A DNA stretch of 64,000 nt from Methanobrevibacter ruminantium (lineage in GTDB: Archaea > Methanobacteriota > Methanobacteria > Methanobacteriales > Methanobacteriaceae): positions 372,001 to 436,000 of the forward strand of contig SFKZ01000001.1 in NCBI GenBank assembly GCA_004553595.1, given 5' to 3'. How positions within the stretch are numbered: position 1 is the first letter of the stretch; every line of letters begins with the position of its first letter. The notes under the pieces are model-generated. The model had not been told where the DNA came from. It did no database searches and worked only from the letters and a program-made list of their open reading frames with translations. Made by a program: the position numbers and the translations under genes. This document shows positions 8,493-18,004 of this stretch, one piece after another.

Positions 8493-11400
8493 ATGAATTC
8501 TAATAAACTTATTCCAATATTGGGATTGTTACTATTATTGATATTAGCTATTGGGTCCATAAGTGCAAGTGAAATGGATTCAGATTCAATTGGAGATTGC
8601 GATGCTGATATTGATTTGACAGCTGCAGAAACGGCTGTTGAAGAAATTGACGATTCCGATATTGTTGATAATGCAAATGCTGATGATATCATTGCAGATA
8701 GCGGAGAGAATGAGATAGTCAGTGATGATATTGAGAGCATTGATGATGTTGAAAGTGAGGTAGGTGTGAAAAACAGTCTTGGAGCCAGTTCTGATGATGA
8801 AGTTCTTGCATCTACTGTGAAATTTACGGAAAGCAATTATTCCACTTACTTTAATAAAAGTGGAAATATAATCTCTGGAAAGTTAAAATCAGGAGACACT
8901 TTAGACTTTTCAGGGACTTTCAATTCAAAGACTTTTATAATTAATATCCCATTGACCATCACATCAACTGATGGAACTGCAAGTTTTACAAACTGTAATT
9001 TTAAAATTGTGAAAGGGGCTCAAGGAACTAAGATAACTAATTTAAAAGCAAGTATGGATAAGTTGGATACTCCTATCTTTGATGTTTTTAATGTAAGTAG
9101 TGTTAGCATATCAAATTGTGATCTTTTCTCAAATGCCACCCATTCTTATCCAATTTTATTAAATACGGTAAATAACTCAAATGTTTTCAATAATAAAATT
9201 AAGACCACTTGTTATGTAACTGGCTGGGGCCATCCTTCAGGAATTGTATTAAGTGGAACTTTTTACAATAATATCTCTAACAATAATGTCATAACAAATG
9301 ATTCCAATTGTATCTACCTTACCGGCTATCTCGGTGGAGGAGATATGGGTCAAGGTGGTGGTGTAAATGCATATAACCTCATTTTTAACAATACTATTCA
9401 TAGTATGAGGGGAATTGAATGGGCACTTGATGAAGGTAATAAAACTCCATTGCCTTCTTCATTTACTTATGGTATTCAAGTAATGGGAGCGCATAATGAT
9501 ATAATTAATAATACTATTTATAATGTTTACAGAGGCATAGGTGCTACCCAATCAGGCAATAAAATTATAGGAAACGTCCTTTCCAATATCCATGGTACTT
9601 GGTATAGTGGAAATACAAATGATGATGGTGGGGACTATGCAATATATGTAACTACCAATTCCCTTGTGAAAGATAATATTATTTCAGATTCTAATATTGA
9701 TGCAAGCGGTGCAGTTATTTATGCAGCTAAAAATTCCACTGTAAGCGGCAATATCATTAGAAACTGTATTGGGGTAGGAGTAAATGCAAATGGTAATGAT
9801 GTCACCATTACAGATAACATTTTTAATCTTAGTGGGTATGGAGTGTACATTAAAGGTAATTTCTCAGATATCAATATAGAATCAAACATTATAGATTCTG
9901 GTGATTACCAATCAGTTTATTTAGAAAGAGGTACAAGATTTTCTTTCCCTCATGACATTATTATACAGAACAACACTTTTTACAGTACTGCAACCGAAGC
10001 TATTTATAAAGATAATATCTGTACAAACATTTTAGAAAGCAACAATATTATAATAGGTACTTCAGGAGAGCCAATCATTGATGATGAAACTCTTCATTTA
10101 ATCAATGAAAACAACTTCTATAAGTATTTCTCATTGACTGGGGCATTCAATAATCTAATCAATGATAATGACACTATAATCTTTTTAGGAAGCTTTTCAA
10201 GCAAAGGAAAATTGAATATCAATAAAAAAGTCACTATTCTAGGATTAAATGCAGTGTTTGAAGACACCACATTCATAATTGAGGACAATGATGGTGTAAT
10301 CATTGAAAACATTACCATAAACAATCCAAATACAATACTCGATGATCGTTTATGGGGTATTCAAATAAGCAAATCCAATAATGTAACAGTTAAAGGCTGT
10401 AACATTTCAATTTATGATCCATATTCCTCATTTGCCATTTATGTCTTGGATTCTGATGATTGCAAGATAATCAATAACAGTTTGGAAGCGAAAGGAAATT
10501 ACTTCACTGTAGGATTATTCTCATTCAATTCAACAAATCTTTTGATTGATGGGAACTCAATCAAAACCATTGGTCCTGGTGAAACTTACCTTTGCAATGA
10601 CCAAAGCTGTTTGAATATATTAATTAAAGGAGTGACAATCTGTCCAGACGGCACTATCATATGTCCTGATGGAACACAATATAATCCTGGAGAATATGAG
10701 ATTTGCGCTGACGGAACCATAATTTGCCCAGATGGAACCACTATCTGTGCAGACGGAACTACTATTTGCGCTGATGGTACTCAAATCTGTGCAGATGGAA
10801 CCATGATCTGTGTGGATGGAACTACTATTTGTGCTGACGGAACCATAATATGTGCAGACGGAACACAATACAGTCCTAGTGAATACACTACCTGTGCTGA
10901 CGGTTCCATTATCTGTCCGGATGGAAGAGTAATTTGTATAGACGGAACTATTTATGGTGCTGATGAAATGACTATTCTTGACAATGGAACTAGAATTTGT
11001 CCTGATGGTACCGTTCTTTGTCCAGATGGCACTGTTTTATGTACTGATGGTTCTACCATCTGCCCTGATGGAAGAACAATTTGTGCTGATGGAACAATTA
11101 TCTGTGCAGATGGATATAAAATTTGCACTGATGGTAGTATAATGTGTCCGGATGGAACCGTTTACAGTCCTGAAGAATGTACTTATGATGGAACCACTAT
11201 TATTTGTCCGGATGGAACTCAGATTTGCGCTGATGGAAAGGTTATCTGTCCTGACGGAACTGTAATCTGTCCTGACGGTACTGGAGGCACTGGTCTATTG
11301 GATGGAGTAATTCCAGGAACCCATATGATTTCTGGCCTATTCAGAACATACGGTGTCTTATTTGTCCATTCATCAAACAATATTTTCACAAACAATATTG

Positions 11401-12647
11401 TTAATGTAAGCTCAGCTCTTGATCCTTTCTATAAATTGAATGAGTCATGCAACACTATCGCAGGAGTGTTCATCCATTATGGCGGTTTCAACAACACCAT
11501 TGCAGGAAACAACATTACTCTTGATTCAAATGACCCGGTCATTTATGGTATAGGTATAGTTGGAGCAAGTTCAAACAGCACTGCAATAGGATCTAAAAAC
11601 AATTCATTTGTCAACAACAATGTCTTCATCAAAGGTCCTTTCCATGGTGTTGGAATCTATTTAGGATACAAGGCAATCAATTCAACATTTGCAAACAGTT
11701 TCACAATCAATGCAATCAATGCACATGAAGTCGTTAACCGCACTCTAGTTGAAAATGATGAGAATAATCTTGATGGAAACACCTTTGATATAATAACTCC
11801 ACATAATACAGTTTTATCTGTTTCAAATGCTTCCTTCAAATGGAACAATGAAAATAAAACTGTTGTTATAACCCTTAAGGACATTAATGGAAATGCAATT
11901 GGAGAGAGAACAGTTGTTTTCACACTTAATGGCGTAAATTACACTGGAGTAACCAATTCCTTAGGTGTGGCTACTGTTAAAGTAGGCATATCCAAAGTCG
12001 GAACCTATGATATTGTGGCTTACTTCAATGGTGATGAAATGCTTATAGCATCCACCGCTACAGGAAAAATGACTGTAAATAAGGACAGCACAAGTCTATC
12101 CTCATCTGGAAAGACTTATACAGTTACTGCGAGTCCGAAATCCATTACAGTCACCTTGAAGGACGCAAGCGGAAAGGCAATTGCAAACAAAAAGATTACA
12201 GCAACCGTAAACGGTAAGACCTATACTGCTACAACCAATTCAAAAGGTGTGGCTACCTTCAAGTTAAAATTGACTGCTGTAAAGACATACACTGTAAGCC
12301 TTAAGTTTGCAGGAGACAGCTACTACACTGCAAGCAGCAAGTCCCTAAAGGTTAAGGTCACAAAGACCAAGACCAAATTGACTGTACCTAAGAAGACTTA
12401 TAAGAAGTCTGCAAAGGTTAAGAAATTAACTGCAACCTTAAAGGATCAAACTGGAAAGGTCATCAAGTCCAAAAAGGTTACTTTCACTGTCAACGGCAAG
12501 AAATACACTGCAAAAACCAATAAGAAAGGTGTAGCTACTGTAAAGGTTAAACTCTCTAAAAAGAAAACCTACAAGGTTACAGTTAAGTTTGCTGGTGACA
12601 AGACTTACTATGCGGTTAAAAAGACTGGTAAAGTTGTAATAAAATAG
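8493..12647 (+). CDS. Adhesin-like protein with Cys-x-Asp-Gly repeat and Ig domains
   Basis: A 1384-residue secreted protein. Order: signal peptide (residues 1-26, ending SISAS); acidic linker to about 105; first beta-helix block starting FTESNYSTYFNKSGN; second block near 530 (INENNFYKYFSLTG); a striking run of about 25 heptads of the form xxCxDGT at about 715-931; a further beta-helix segment; then three Ig-like domains (about 1110-1384) with rising lysine content. GAGGTG at 8478-8483 fits ATG 8493; an upstream in-frame GTG at 8481 overlaps that site and is unlikely. The Ig domains match those of the first adhesin, so both are probably held in the wall in the same way. About 25 cysteines in an exported protein is unusual. 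The ligand is unknown. Confidence 0.88.
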   Translation: MNSNKLIPILGLLLLLILAIGSISASEMDSDSIGDCDADIDLTAAETAVEEIDDSDIVDNANADDIIADSGENEIVSDDIESIDDVESEVGVKNSLGASSDDEVLASTVKFTESNYSTYFNKSGNIISGKLKSGDTLDFSGTFNSKTFIINIPLTITSTDGTASFTNCNFKIVKGAQGTKITNLKASMDKLDTPIFDVFNVSSVSISNCDLFSNATHSYPILLNTVNNSNVFNNKIKTTCYVTGWGHPSGIVLSGTFYNNISNNNVITNDSNCIYLTGYLGGGDMGQGGGVNAYNLIFNNTIHSMRGIEWALDEGNKTPLPSSFTYGIQVMGAHNDIINNTIYNVYRGIGATQSGNKIIGNVLSNIHGTWYSGNTNDDGGDYAIYVTTNSLVKDNIISDSNIDASGAVIYAAKNSTVSGNIIRNCIGVGVNANGNDVTITDNIFNLSGYGVYIKGNFSDINIESNIIDSGDYQSVYLERGTRFSFPHDIIIQNNTFYSTATEAIYKDNICTNILESNNIIIGTSGEPIIDDETLHLINENNFYKYFSLTGAFNNLINDNDTIIFLGSFSSKGKLNINKKVTILGLNAVFEDTTFIIEDNDGVIIENITINNPNTILDDRLWGIQISKSNNVTVKGCNISIYDPYSSFAIYVLDSDDCKIINNSLEAKGNYFTVGLFSFNSTNLLIDGNSIKTIGPGETYLCNDQSCLNILIKGVTICPDGTIICPDGTQYNPGEYEICADGTIICPDGTTICADGTTICADGTQICADGTMICVDGTTICADGTIICADGTQYSPSEYTTCADGSIICPDGRVICIDGTIYGADEMTILDNGTRICPDGTVLCPDGTVLCTDGSTICPDGRTICADGTIICADGYKICTDGSIMCPDGTVYSPEECTYDGTTIICPDGTQICADGKVICPDGTVICPDGTGGTGLLDGVIPGTHMISGLFRTYGVLFVHSSNNIFTNNIVNVSSALDPFYKLNESCNTIAGVFIHYGGFNNTIAGNNITLDSNDPVIYGIGIVGASSNSTAIGSKNNSFVNNNVFIKGPFHGVGIYLGYKAINSTFANSFTINAINAHEVVNRTLVENDENNLDGNTFDIITPHNTVLSVSNASFKWNNENKTVVITLKDINGNAIGERTVVFTLNGVNYTGVTNSLGVATVKVGISKVGTYDIVAYFNGDEMLIASTATGKMTVNKDSTSLSSSGKTYTVTASPKSITVTLKDASGKAIANKKITATVNGKTYTATTNSKGVATFKLKLTAVKTYTVSLKFAGDSYYTASSKSLKVKVTKTKTKLTVPKKTYKKSAKVKKLTATLKDQTGKVIKSKKVTFTVNGKKYTAKTNKKGVATVKVKLSKKKTYKVTVKFAGDKTYYAVKKTGKVVIK
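10632..11283 (+). repeat. 21-bp tandem repeat encoding xxCxDGT heptads
   Basis: Twenty-five units of seven residues with an invariant Cys and Asp-Gly (ICPDGT, ICADGT, VLCTDGS and so on) run almost continuously. They are broken by four eight-residue spacers of similar design (QYNPGEYE, QYSPSEYT, IYGADEMT, VYSPEECT). At DNA level the units are near-identical 21-mers with silent variation. Confidence 0.9.
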
Positions 12648-12654
12648 ATTTTCA

Positions 12655-12705
12655 AATAATGATTAAGTCAAATGAAATAATTTGAACTTAATTATTTTAT
12701 TTTCT
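12655..12705 (+). terminator. Imperfect hairpin after adhesin 3
   Basis: Imperfect arms AATAATGATTAAGT..CAAAT and ATTTGAACTTAATTATT can pair, followed by TTATTTTCTTT. It lies just after the stop codon. Confidence 0.5.
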
Positions 12706-12724
12706 TTATTTTTATGGTGATTGA

Positions 12725-13468
12725 ATGATAAATATTGGAAATGCTTTGATTTTTTCAGATGAAGCTGCCTTTCAGGGATCAAACAATGGCTTATTTGCAT
12801 TTTTCTCAAATACTAATGGTGCTGGCTTTCCTATACTGGATAGTTCATTGACTGCTATTACACAGGCATTGCAGATACCTGTAATCATTCTTTTAATAGC
12901 ATTTTTAGTATTCGCTGTATATACTTTAGGAAAGCTTCTAGCAGAACACCTTTCTCGTAAGAAAGTACCTGTTAGCTTAATCAAAGAAATGATTTACTCA
13001 ATCTATGATGCAGAGTCTGCTGAAGACATTAAAAATGTAGTCAATAATGCAGATATTCAAAAGTCTCAAAAGAGAATTTTATCTGAACTGGCAGAGTCAG
13101 AGCATCTTGGTAAAAAGTCAAGGGAAACATTGGCTCGTAGATTGATTGATAATGAAGAGGATAAGATTGCACAAAACCTCAACAAGACTGACATTGTCAC
13201 TAAAATTGGTCCGACCCTTGGATTGATGGGTACTTTAATCCCTATGGGTCCAGGTCTTGCAGCATTAGGTACCGGTGATGTAACCACACTTGCAAGTGCA
13301 ATTACAATTGCATTCAATACAACAGTTATTGGTATTGGATCTGGTGCTATTGCATACTTTGCATCTAAATTGAGACGCAGATGGTTTGGTGAATACCTTG
13401 CCAACTTGGATGCTTTGATGGATGCGATTTTAGATAATATTGACAAGAGAGATGAGAGACTTAAATAG
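12725..13468 (+). CDS. MotA/TolQ/ExbB family channel protein
   Basis: The 247-residue product has three predicted membrane segments (about residues 52-72, 155-180 and 190-215). Its C-terminal half carries the family signature GPTLGLMGTLIPMGPGLAALG followed by LASAITIAFNTTVIG. In the bacterial ExbB/TolQ/MotA family such proteins form ion-conducting complexes that transmit membrane energy to an envelope partner. GGTGATTGA precedes ATG 12725. It follows the adhesin gene by 78 bases and precedes a single-span DUF2149-type gene that could be the ExbD-like partner. Its role in archaea is not established; coupling to surface protein export or assembly is an inference from position. Confidence 0.85.
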   Translation: MINIGNALIFSDEAAFQGSNNGLFAFFSNTNGAGFPILDSSLTAITQALQIPVIILLIAFLVFAVYTLGKLLAEHLSRKKVPVSLIKEMIYSIYDAESAEDIKNVVNNADIQKSQKRILSELAESEHLGKKSRETLARRLIDNEEDKIAQNLNKTDIVTKIGPTLGLMGTLIPMGPGLAALGTGDVTTLASAITIAFNTTVIGIGSGAIAYFASKLRRRWFGEYLANLDALMDAILDNIDKRDERLK

Positions 13469-13649
13469 TCACTGAAGTGATTGAAAATTTACAATATACT
13501 TTTGAAAACAATAATTTTAATTAATTGTTTTTAGAAAACAAGCTTTTATATTGTATACAATATATTTAAAAAATTTTACAATAGATTAGAATTCATATGG
13601 TTTAAAATTTGAAAATTTTATAAGGATTTCATATATTATGGTGATTATT

Positions 13650-14000
13650 ATGGCTCGTCGTCGAGGAAAAGGACGTTTTGATAGTGAGGAAGAAGACCCT
13701 ATGGCAGGTACAGCTAACCTTGTGGATGCAATGTTGGTTATTGCTGTAGGCTTGCTTGTATTTCTAGTGCTTGCTTGGAATATGCAAAGCGTTTTATTTA
13801 ATGAACAATTGACTCAAGAACAGAAGGAAAAGGTCATGGAAGCCATGAATCAGGAAGTGACTGAGGTTCAAGAGGGACAAATATTAAATGAAACTCCAGA
13901 TACAAGCAATCAGACTGGACAAGGCTATACTGAGATGGGTAAGGTCTATAAGGATCCATCTACGGGTAAGCTGATTATGGTTCAGAATAAGACTAATTAA
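13650..14000 (+). CDS. DUF2149-type single-span membrane protein
   Basis: This 116-residue protein has a basic, charged N-terminus (MARRRGKGRF), a conserved-looking segment DPMAGTANLVDAMLVIAVG that opens a single membrane helix, and a polar tail ending in GKVYKDPSTGKLIMV. This architecture, with an Asp at the start of the membrane helix, recalls ExbD/TolR and fits the DUF2149 family that accompanies MotA/ExbB-like proteins in methanogens. GGTGAT at 13640-13645 supports ATG 13650 rather than the in-frame ATG at 13638. The function is inferred from its partner gene upstream. Confidence 0.75.
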   Translation: MARRRGKGRFDSEEEDPMAGTANLVDAMLVIAVGLLVFLVLAWNMQSVLFNEQLTQEQKEKVMEAMNQEVTEVQEGQILNETPDTSNQTGQGYTEMGKVYKDPSTGKLIMVQNKTN

Positions 14001-14087
14001 TCTTTCTTCTGTTTTTATTTTTATTTTTTATTTTTTTAATTTTTATTTTAACTTTTTTTAATATTTTTACTATTTTTAAATTTTAAT

Positions 14088-14097
14088 TATTTATACT
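14088..14097 (+). promoter_or_regulatory. TATA box of RNase P RNA gene
   Basis: ATTTATAC lies about 25 bases before the predicted 5' end of the RNA at 14115, the usual archaeal spacing. Confidence 0.5.
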
Positions 14098-14114
14098 AGA
14101 AAATATAAATTATT

Positions 14115-14408
14115 GGTAATGGTAAGCCGAAGACAGCTGCTGGTTTTATAACTAGGGAAACTCCGCACATCATATAGACTGTAAAGTTGAAAGACTTATG
14201 CTGAGAAGTATGACTCTGGAGCAGAAACGACACGGCCTTTGATGTATGACAATGATGCTTGACTGATGGACATTAAAGGAATCGGTGAAACGGCCAATCT
14301 ACAGGATGCAAGAACAAATATGCTGATGACCTCTAAGGGAAGCAGAGTAGTTCGCTAAGATGAATGCTGTATAAAACAGAATGTGGGTTACTCTCGGCAG
14401 ACCATTAT
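14115..14408 (+). ncRNA. rnpB: RNase P RNA
   Basis: The RNA component of the ribozyme that trims tRNA 5' leaders. Conserved blocks are readable in order: GGGAAACTCCGC (CR-I), GAGCAGAAACGACACGGCC (P10-P12 region), GGTGAAACGGCCAA, and ACAGAATGTGGGTTACTC (CR-V) before the closing helix. The ends TAATGGT..AGCCG and CGGC..ACCATTA pair to form P1. The bioF gene lies convergently just downstream. Confidence 0.93.
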
Positions 14409-14424
14409 TTTCTCTATTTTCATA

Positions 14425-15636
14425 TTAATTTTTATTTAGAATATTCCAAATTTCAATTATTTTTGTAGCGGTGTATTCTATCTCTTCTTTTGTGTGAGTG
14501 GCCATCACGGTCAATCTTAGTCTGCTCTCACCTTTAGGAACAGATGGTGGTCTGATAGAGGATACTAAAATTCCCTCTTTTTCAAGCTCTTTTGAGATTT
14601 TGTTTGCCAATTCTGCAGGACCTATGATGATTGGTATGATTGGTGTTTCTCCATCAACTATATTTAATCCTGCATTAGTTAGGAGTTCTCTCATCAGGCT
14701 TGTGTTTGAATTTAGATCATTTAAATATTTTTCACTATTTTCCTTTAATAGATTTAATGCAGCATTTGCACTAGCTATTGTAGCTGGAGAAAGTGCTGTT
14801 GAGAATATGAATGGTCTTGACTTGTTTATAAGATAATCTATGTAGACTTGTTTTCCACAAACAAATCCTCCTTCTGATGCAAGTGCCTTGCTTAAGGTTC
14901 CTATTTGCAAATCAACTGAGTCAGTTAAGTCAATTCCAGTCTTGTCCTTATAGTATTCAACTGTTCCCTTACCTGTTTTTCCGATAACTCCAGTCGCATG
15001 TGCCTCATCGATTATAAGAGTGCAGTTGTATTTGTCAGCTATTTCTACAAGTTCGGGAAGTGGGGCTATGTCTCCATCCATACTGAATACTCCATCGCTC
15101 ACAATAAATAGGTTGGAATCTTTTTTGGATTCAATTTCATCTAAAATAAGATTCTCGAGGTCTTTTGTATCCTTATGCTTGTAGACTTTAACTTTAGCTT
15201 TGGAGATTCTTGTTCCATCTATAATGCTTGCATGATTCAATTGATCAGAGAATATGACATCATTTTCTTTTGTAAGAGCATAAATCACTCCTAAATTAGT
15301 CATATATCCTGTATTAAAAATAAGTGTGGCTTCAACGTTTTTAAACTCTGAGATATTGTTTTCAAGCTCTCTAGCCTCAAAAGAAGCTCCAGTTGTCAGT
15401 CTTGAACCTGTTGAACCGGTTCCATATTCACTTGTTTCTTGAGCTGCTTTAATTACATCACCATGATGTGTTAAGCCAAGGTAGTTATTGGTTCCAAAAA
15501 CAAGAAACTCTTTGCTTTCCTTATCAATGGCCTTTGTAGAACTGATAAACCTTAAGTCATCTACTGTTCTCTCTAAATCATTGTTTTTGAGTTCCTCCAA
15601 CTCTTCATTTAATTGGCTTTCAAGATTCGGATTCAT
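14425..15636 (-). CDS. bioF: 8-amino-7-oxononanoate synthase
   Basis: This PLP enzyme condenses pimeloyl-CoA with alanine in the second step of biotin synthesis. The 403 residues carry the alpha-oxoamine synthase motifs: NNYLGLTHH near the N-terminus, GTGSTGSRLTTG, the PLP-binding IIDEAHATGVIG, and the Schiff-base lysine in GTLSKALASEGG. 2-Amino-3-ketobutyrate CoA ligase is a close relative, but the gene 21 bases upstream is bioW, which makes the pimeloyl-CoA substrate, so BioF is the better call. The two genes form an operon on the minus strand. Confidence 0.9.
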   Translation of the reverse strand: MNPNLESQLNEELEELKNNDLERTVDDLRFISSTKAIDKESKEFLVFGTNNYLGLTHHGDVIKAAQETSEYGTGSTGSRLTTGASFEARELENNISEFKNVEATLIFNTGYMTNLGVIYALTKENDVIFSDQLNHASIIDGTRISKAKVKVYKHKDTKDLENLILDEIESKKDSNLFIVSDGVFSMDGDIAPLPELVEIADKYNCTLIIDEAHATGVIGKTGKGTVEYYKDKTGIDLTDSVDLQIGTLSKALASEGGFVCGKQVYIDYLINKSRPFIFSTALSPATIASANAALNLLKENSEKYLNDLNSNTSLMRELLTNAGLNIVDGETPIIPIIIGPAELANKISKELEKEGILVSSIRPPSVPKGESRLRLTVMATHTKEEIEYTATKIIEIWNILNKN

Positions 15637-15657
15637 AATATCATCAAATTTAAGATC

Positions 15658-16419
15658 TTATTCTATAAGCACTACTTGTTTTTCAAGATAATCTATTAAA
15701 TCATCTAAAGTGTAATCATCATTCAATTGATTGGTGTCAACAAAGAATGCTCTTCCTCCAATAGGATTTCCTTCATCCTTTAGGATAGGGATACGTTCAT
15801 AATTGTCCTTTGTTCCAACATATCCTATTACATAACTTGGGTCATCGGACCAGCATAATTCTGCGACTATTCCTTTGCAGCTTGCTATTTTGGATGCAAG
15901 AATCAGTGCCTCTTCAAGATGGAGACCTTCCCTTCCATCATTTTTCAATGATTCCTGATATTCTGTAATGTCTGCACTAGCTATTCCAGTTACTCTGACT
16001 CCCTTGATTCCTTTATTGTCTATTCTGTCGCCTGTGTCCTTATCAATAAGCATGGCTCCATGCATGCTTTCTTCAAGGTCTTGTAAATTTTGGATAGCCA
16101 TTTCTGCAGATTCTTCACTCACTGCATTGTCCATTAATAATTCCTTCGCAAGATCCAATCCATCTTCTTTGGATTCTACATGATGCTCATTAATGTTTAG
16201 TCTTTTCTTATAGATGATATCCTCTTCATCTATTTTTTCAATCTTTAAATTTATAAAGTCTGGCTTTCCTCTCTCATGAGTGATTGCCCTTCTGTAAACA
16301 TTGATCAATTCCTCTTCAATTTCATCTTCTCTTAAAATACGTTCTGCTCCAGAGATATGTTTTCCCCCTTCTTCATGAGGGCCTCCCTTTGAAGATCGCA
16401 TTTTTATACTGTACATCAT
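15658..16419 (-). CDS. bioW: 6-carboxyhexanoate-CoA ligase (pimeloyl-CoA synthetase)
   Basis: BioW activates pimelate with ATP and CoA to give pimeloyl-CoA for BioF. The 253-residue length is normal. Recognisable family stretches are YSIKMRSSKGG at the start, HISGAERIL, and the later GVRVTGIASADI and GGRAFFVD. The ribosome site is weak (AGGCAAG) and two adjacent ATG codons (16419, 16416) could serve. The upstream region holds a cluster of TGACATGA/TGTCATGA motifs that may regulate the operon. Confidence 0.92.
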   Translation of the reverse strand: MMYSIKMRSSKGGPHEEGGKHISGAERILREDEIEEELINVYRRAITHERGKPDFINLKIEKIDEEDIIYKKRLNINEHHVESKEDGLDLAKELLMDNAVSEESAEMAIQNLQDLEESMHGAMLIDKDTGDRIDNKGIKGVRVTGIASADITEYQESLKNDGREGLHLEEALILASKIASCKGIVAELCWSDDPSYVIGYVGTKDNYERIPILKDEGNPIGGRAFFVDTNQLNDDYTLDDLIDYLEKQVVLIE

Positions 16420-16475
16420 AAAATCTTGCCTAATAATTTTTACTATAATCTATTTGTTTTTTATAATTATTAATA

Positions 16476-16516
16476 TTTGACATGATTTTGTCATGAAGAT
16501 TCCAATTTTGACATGA
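16476..16516 (-). promoter_or_regulatory. TGACATGA/TGTCATGA motif cluster upstream of bioW
   Basis: Three related octamers lie 59-98 bases before bioW: TGACATGA (16478), TGTCATGA (16489) and TGACATGA (16509). The first two form an inverted TGACA-N6-TGTCA. A 14-base string GATTTTGTCATGAA here recurs upstream of ehbA near 47024. They could be operator sites for a shared regulator. The rest of the 421-base gap (16420-16840) is AT-rich with a TATA-like GTTTATATG on the minus strand near 16583-16591. Confidence 0.4.
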
Positions 16517-16779
16517 TGATTTTTTGCTAAAAATTTTCATTTAACTTAATTGATTTAAGGTAATCTTAAAATGATGGTTTGGCATATAAACTATATTTTA
16601 ATTATGTATAACTATTATTAAATTGAATTATTTTACAAATTATATATTTTAAATTGACAGTATCTACATAACAAGCTATAAATTTTTAATTTTAGTAAAA
16701 TTTTATAAAAAATAGGGTCGAAAAATAAGATAATAAATATAGAGTAAAAATAGAAAATTGATAAAATTTGAAAAGTTAA

Positions 16780-16822
16780 AATTTAAAAAAATAAGAAAAT
16801 CAGATGTTTGAATTAAACATCT
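16780..16822 (-). terminator. dnaJ terminator hairpin
   Basis: An 8-bp stem AGATGTTT/AAACATCT (16802-16809, 16815-16822) lies 19 bases after the dnaJ stop. On the minus strand it is followed by a T-rich run. Confidence 0.6.
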
Positions 16823-16840
16823 ATTGATTAGTAAAATTGT

Positions 16841-18004
16841 TTAGTTATTGATGGCATCTTTAACCTTGTCAAAGATTCCCTTTTTGTAGACTTTTATTTC
16901 GTCCCCACTGATTTCCCCAAATTGAATCAAAAGCTTTTTCTGTTCTTTGGAGAGTTTTTGTGGAACAACCACAGTTATGTTCACATAAAGGTTACCTTTT
17001 CCTGCACGTCTCATGTAAGGCATACCTTGGTCCCTTAATCTGAATGTGGTTCCGCTTTGGGTTCCAGGTGGAATCTTAAGCTCGACTTCCCCATTGATTG
17101 TTGGAATGTCTACAGTGTCACCTAAACTTGCTTGGACGAAACTGATTTGCTTTTCATAGTAGAGGTTTGCACCATCCCTTTCGAAGTATTCATGTCTTTT
17201 AATGTAAATCTCAACGTAAAGGTCTCCATTTCCGCCGCCAACATCTCCAACATTACCTTCACCAGAGACTCTTAAACGGTTTCCGCTTTCAACACCTGCT
17301 GGGATTTTAATGTTGAGGGTCTTGCTTTCCTTAATGGTTCCTCTACCTTTACAGTTGTGACATGGCTCCTTGATGATTTTACCGGTACCATTACATTCAC
17401 CACATTGCACAACATTCATAACTTGTCCAAATAGGCTTTGTCTGATTTGTTTTCTTTGACCGGTACCTCCACAGACAGGACAGGTCTCCACTTCACTTCC
17501 AGGTTCCGCCTTGGAACCTTCACAAACTGGGCAGAATACATCGTGTCTTATAGTGACTTCCTTATCAGCACCATTAGCTGCTTCCTCTAAGGTGATTTCG
17601 ACTTCAGTGTAAATGTCGCTTCCTCTTCTTGGGCCAGAACTGCGAGACCTTGATCTGCCAGTGCCAAATCCGAATAAGTCGAAGATATCTTCTATTCCTC
17701 CTCCTCCTCCAAATCCTTGGAAGATGTCTTCAAAGTTTACGTTTCTAAAGATATCCTCATTAGAGAATCCTTCCATACCTGCATGACCGAATTGATCATA
17801 TCTTTGTCTTTTCTCTTCATCAGATAAAACAGCGTAAGCTTCACTGATTTCCTTGAATTTTTCAGTAGCTTCTTCTTTTTTATCCTCTTCCACAACATCA
17901 GGATGGTATTTTCTAGCTAATTTACGGTAAGCCTTTTTAATCTCTTTCTCATCAGCGGTTTTGTCCACTCCGAGAACTTCATAATAGTCACGCTTCTCTG
18001 CCAT
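16841..18004 (-). CDS. dnaJ: Chaperone DnaJ (Hsp40)
   Basis: DnaJ delivers unfolded clients to DnaK and stimulates its ATPase. The 387 residues show the full type I layout: J domain with the HPD motif (YHPDVV, about residues 33-38), a Gly/Phe-rich region (about 80-105), four zinc-binding CxxCxGxG-type repeats (CPVCEGSK, CPVCGGTG, CGECNGTG, CHNCKGRG) and C-terminal substrate-binding domains. The start at 18004 is chosen because GGTGA lies just upstream; an in-frame codon at 18022 would put this site inside the gene. A 474-base gap separates it from dnaK on the same strand, so it may have its own promoter. Confidence 0.97.
   Translation of the reverse strand: MAEKRDYYEVLGVDKTADEKEIKKAYRKLARKYHPDVVEEDKKEEATEKFKEISEAYAVLSDEEKRQRYDQFGHAGMEGFSNEDIFRNVNFEDIFQGFGGGGGIEDIFDLFGFGTGRSRSRSSGPRRGSDIYTEVEITLEEAANGADKEVTIRHDVFCPVCEGSKAEPGSEVETCPVCGGTGQRKQIRQSLFGQVMNVVQCGECNGTGKIIKEPCHNCKGRGTIKESKTLNIKIPAGVESGNRLRVSGEGNVGDVGGGNGDLYVEIYIKRHEYFERDGANLYYEKQISFVQASLGDTVDIPTINGEVELKIPPGTQSGTTFRLRDQGMPYMRRAGKGNLYVNITVVVPQKLSKEQKKLLIQFGEISGDEIKVYKKGIFDKVKDAINN

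Noticed and set aside
10620..10868. Minus-strand frame rich in Ser/Cys over the adhesin repeat
   Set aside because: It is the complement of the 21-bp repeat and reflects repeat composition, not a gene.
10632..11283. Regular 21-bp repeats considered as a CRISPR array
   Set aside because: There are no unique spacers and the repeat is in frame within a long protein gene.
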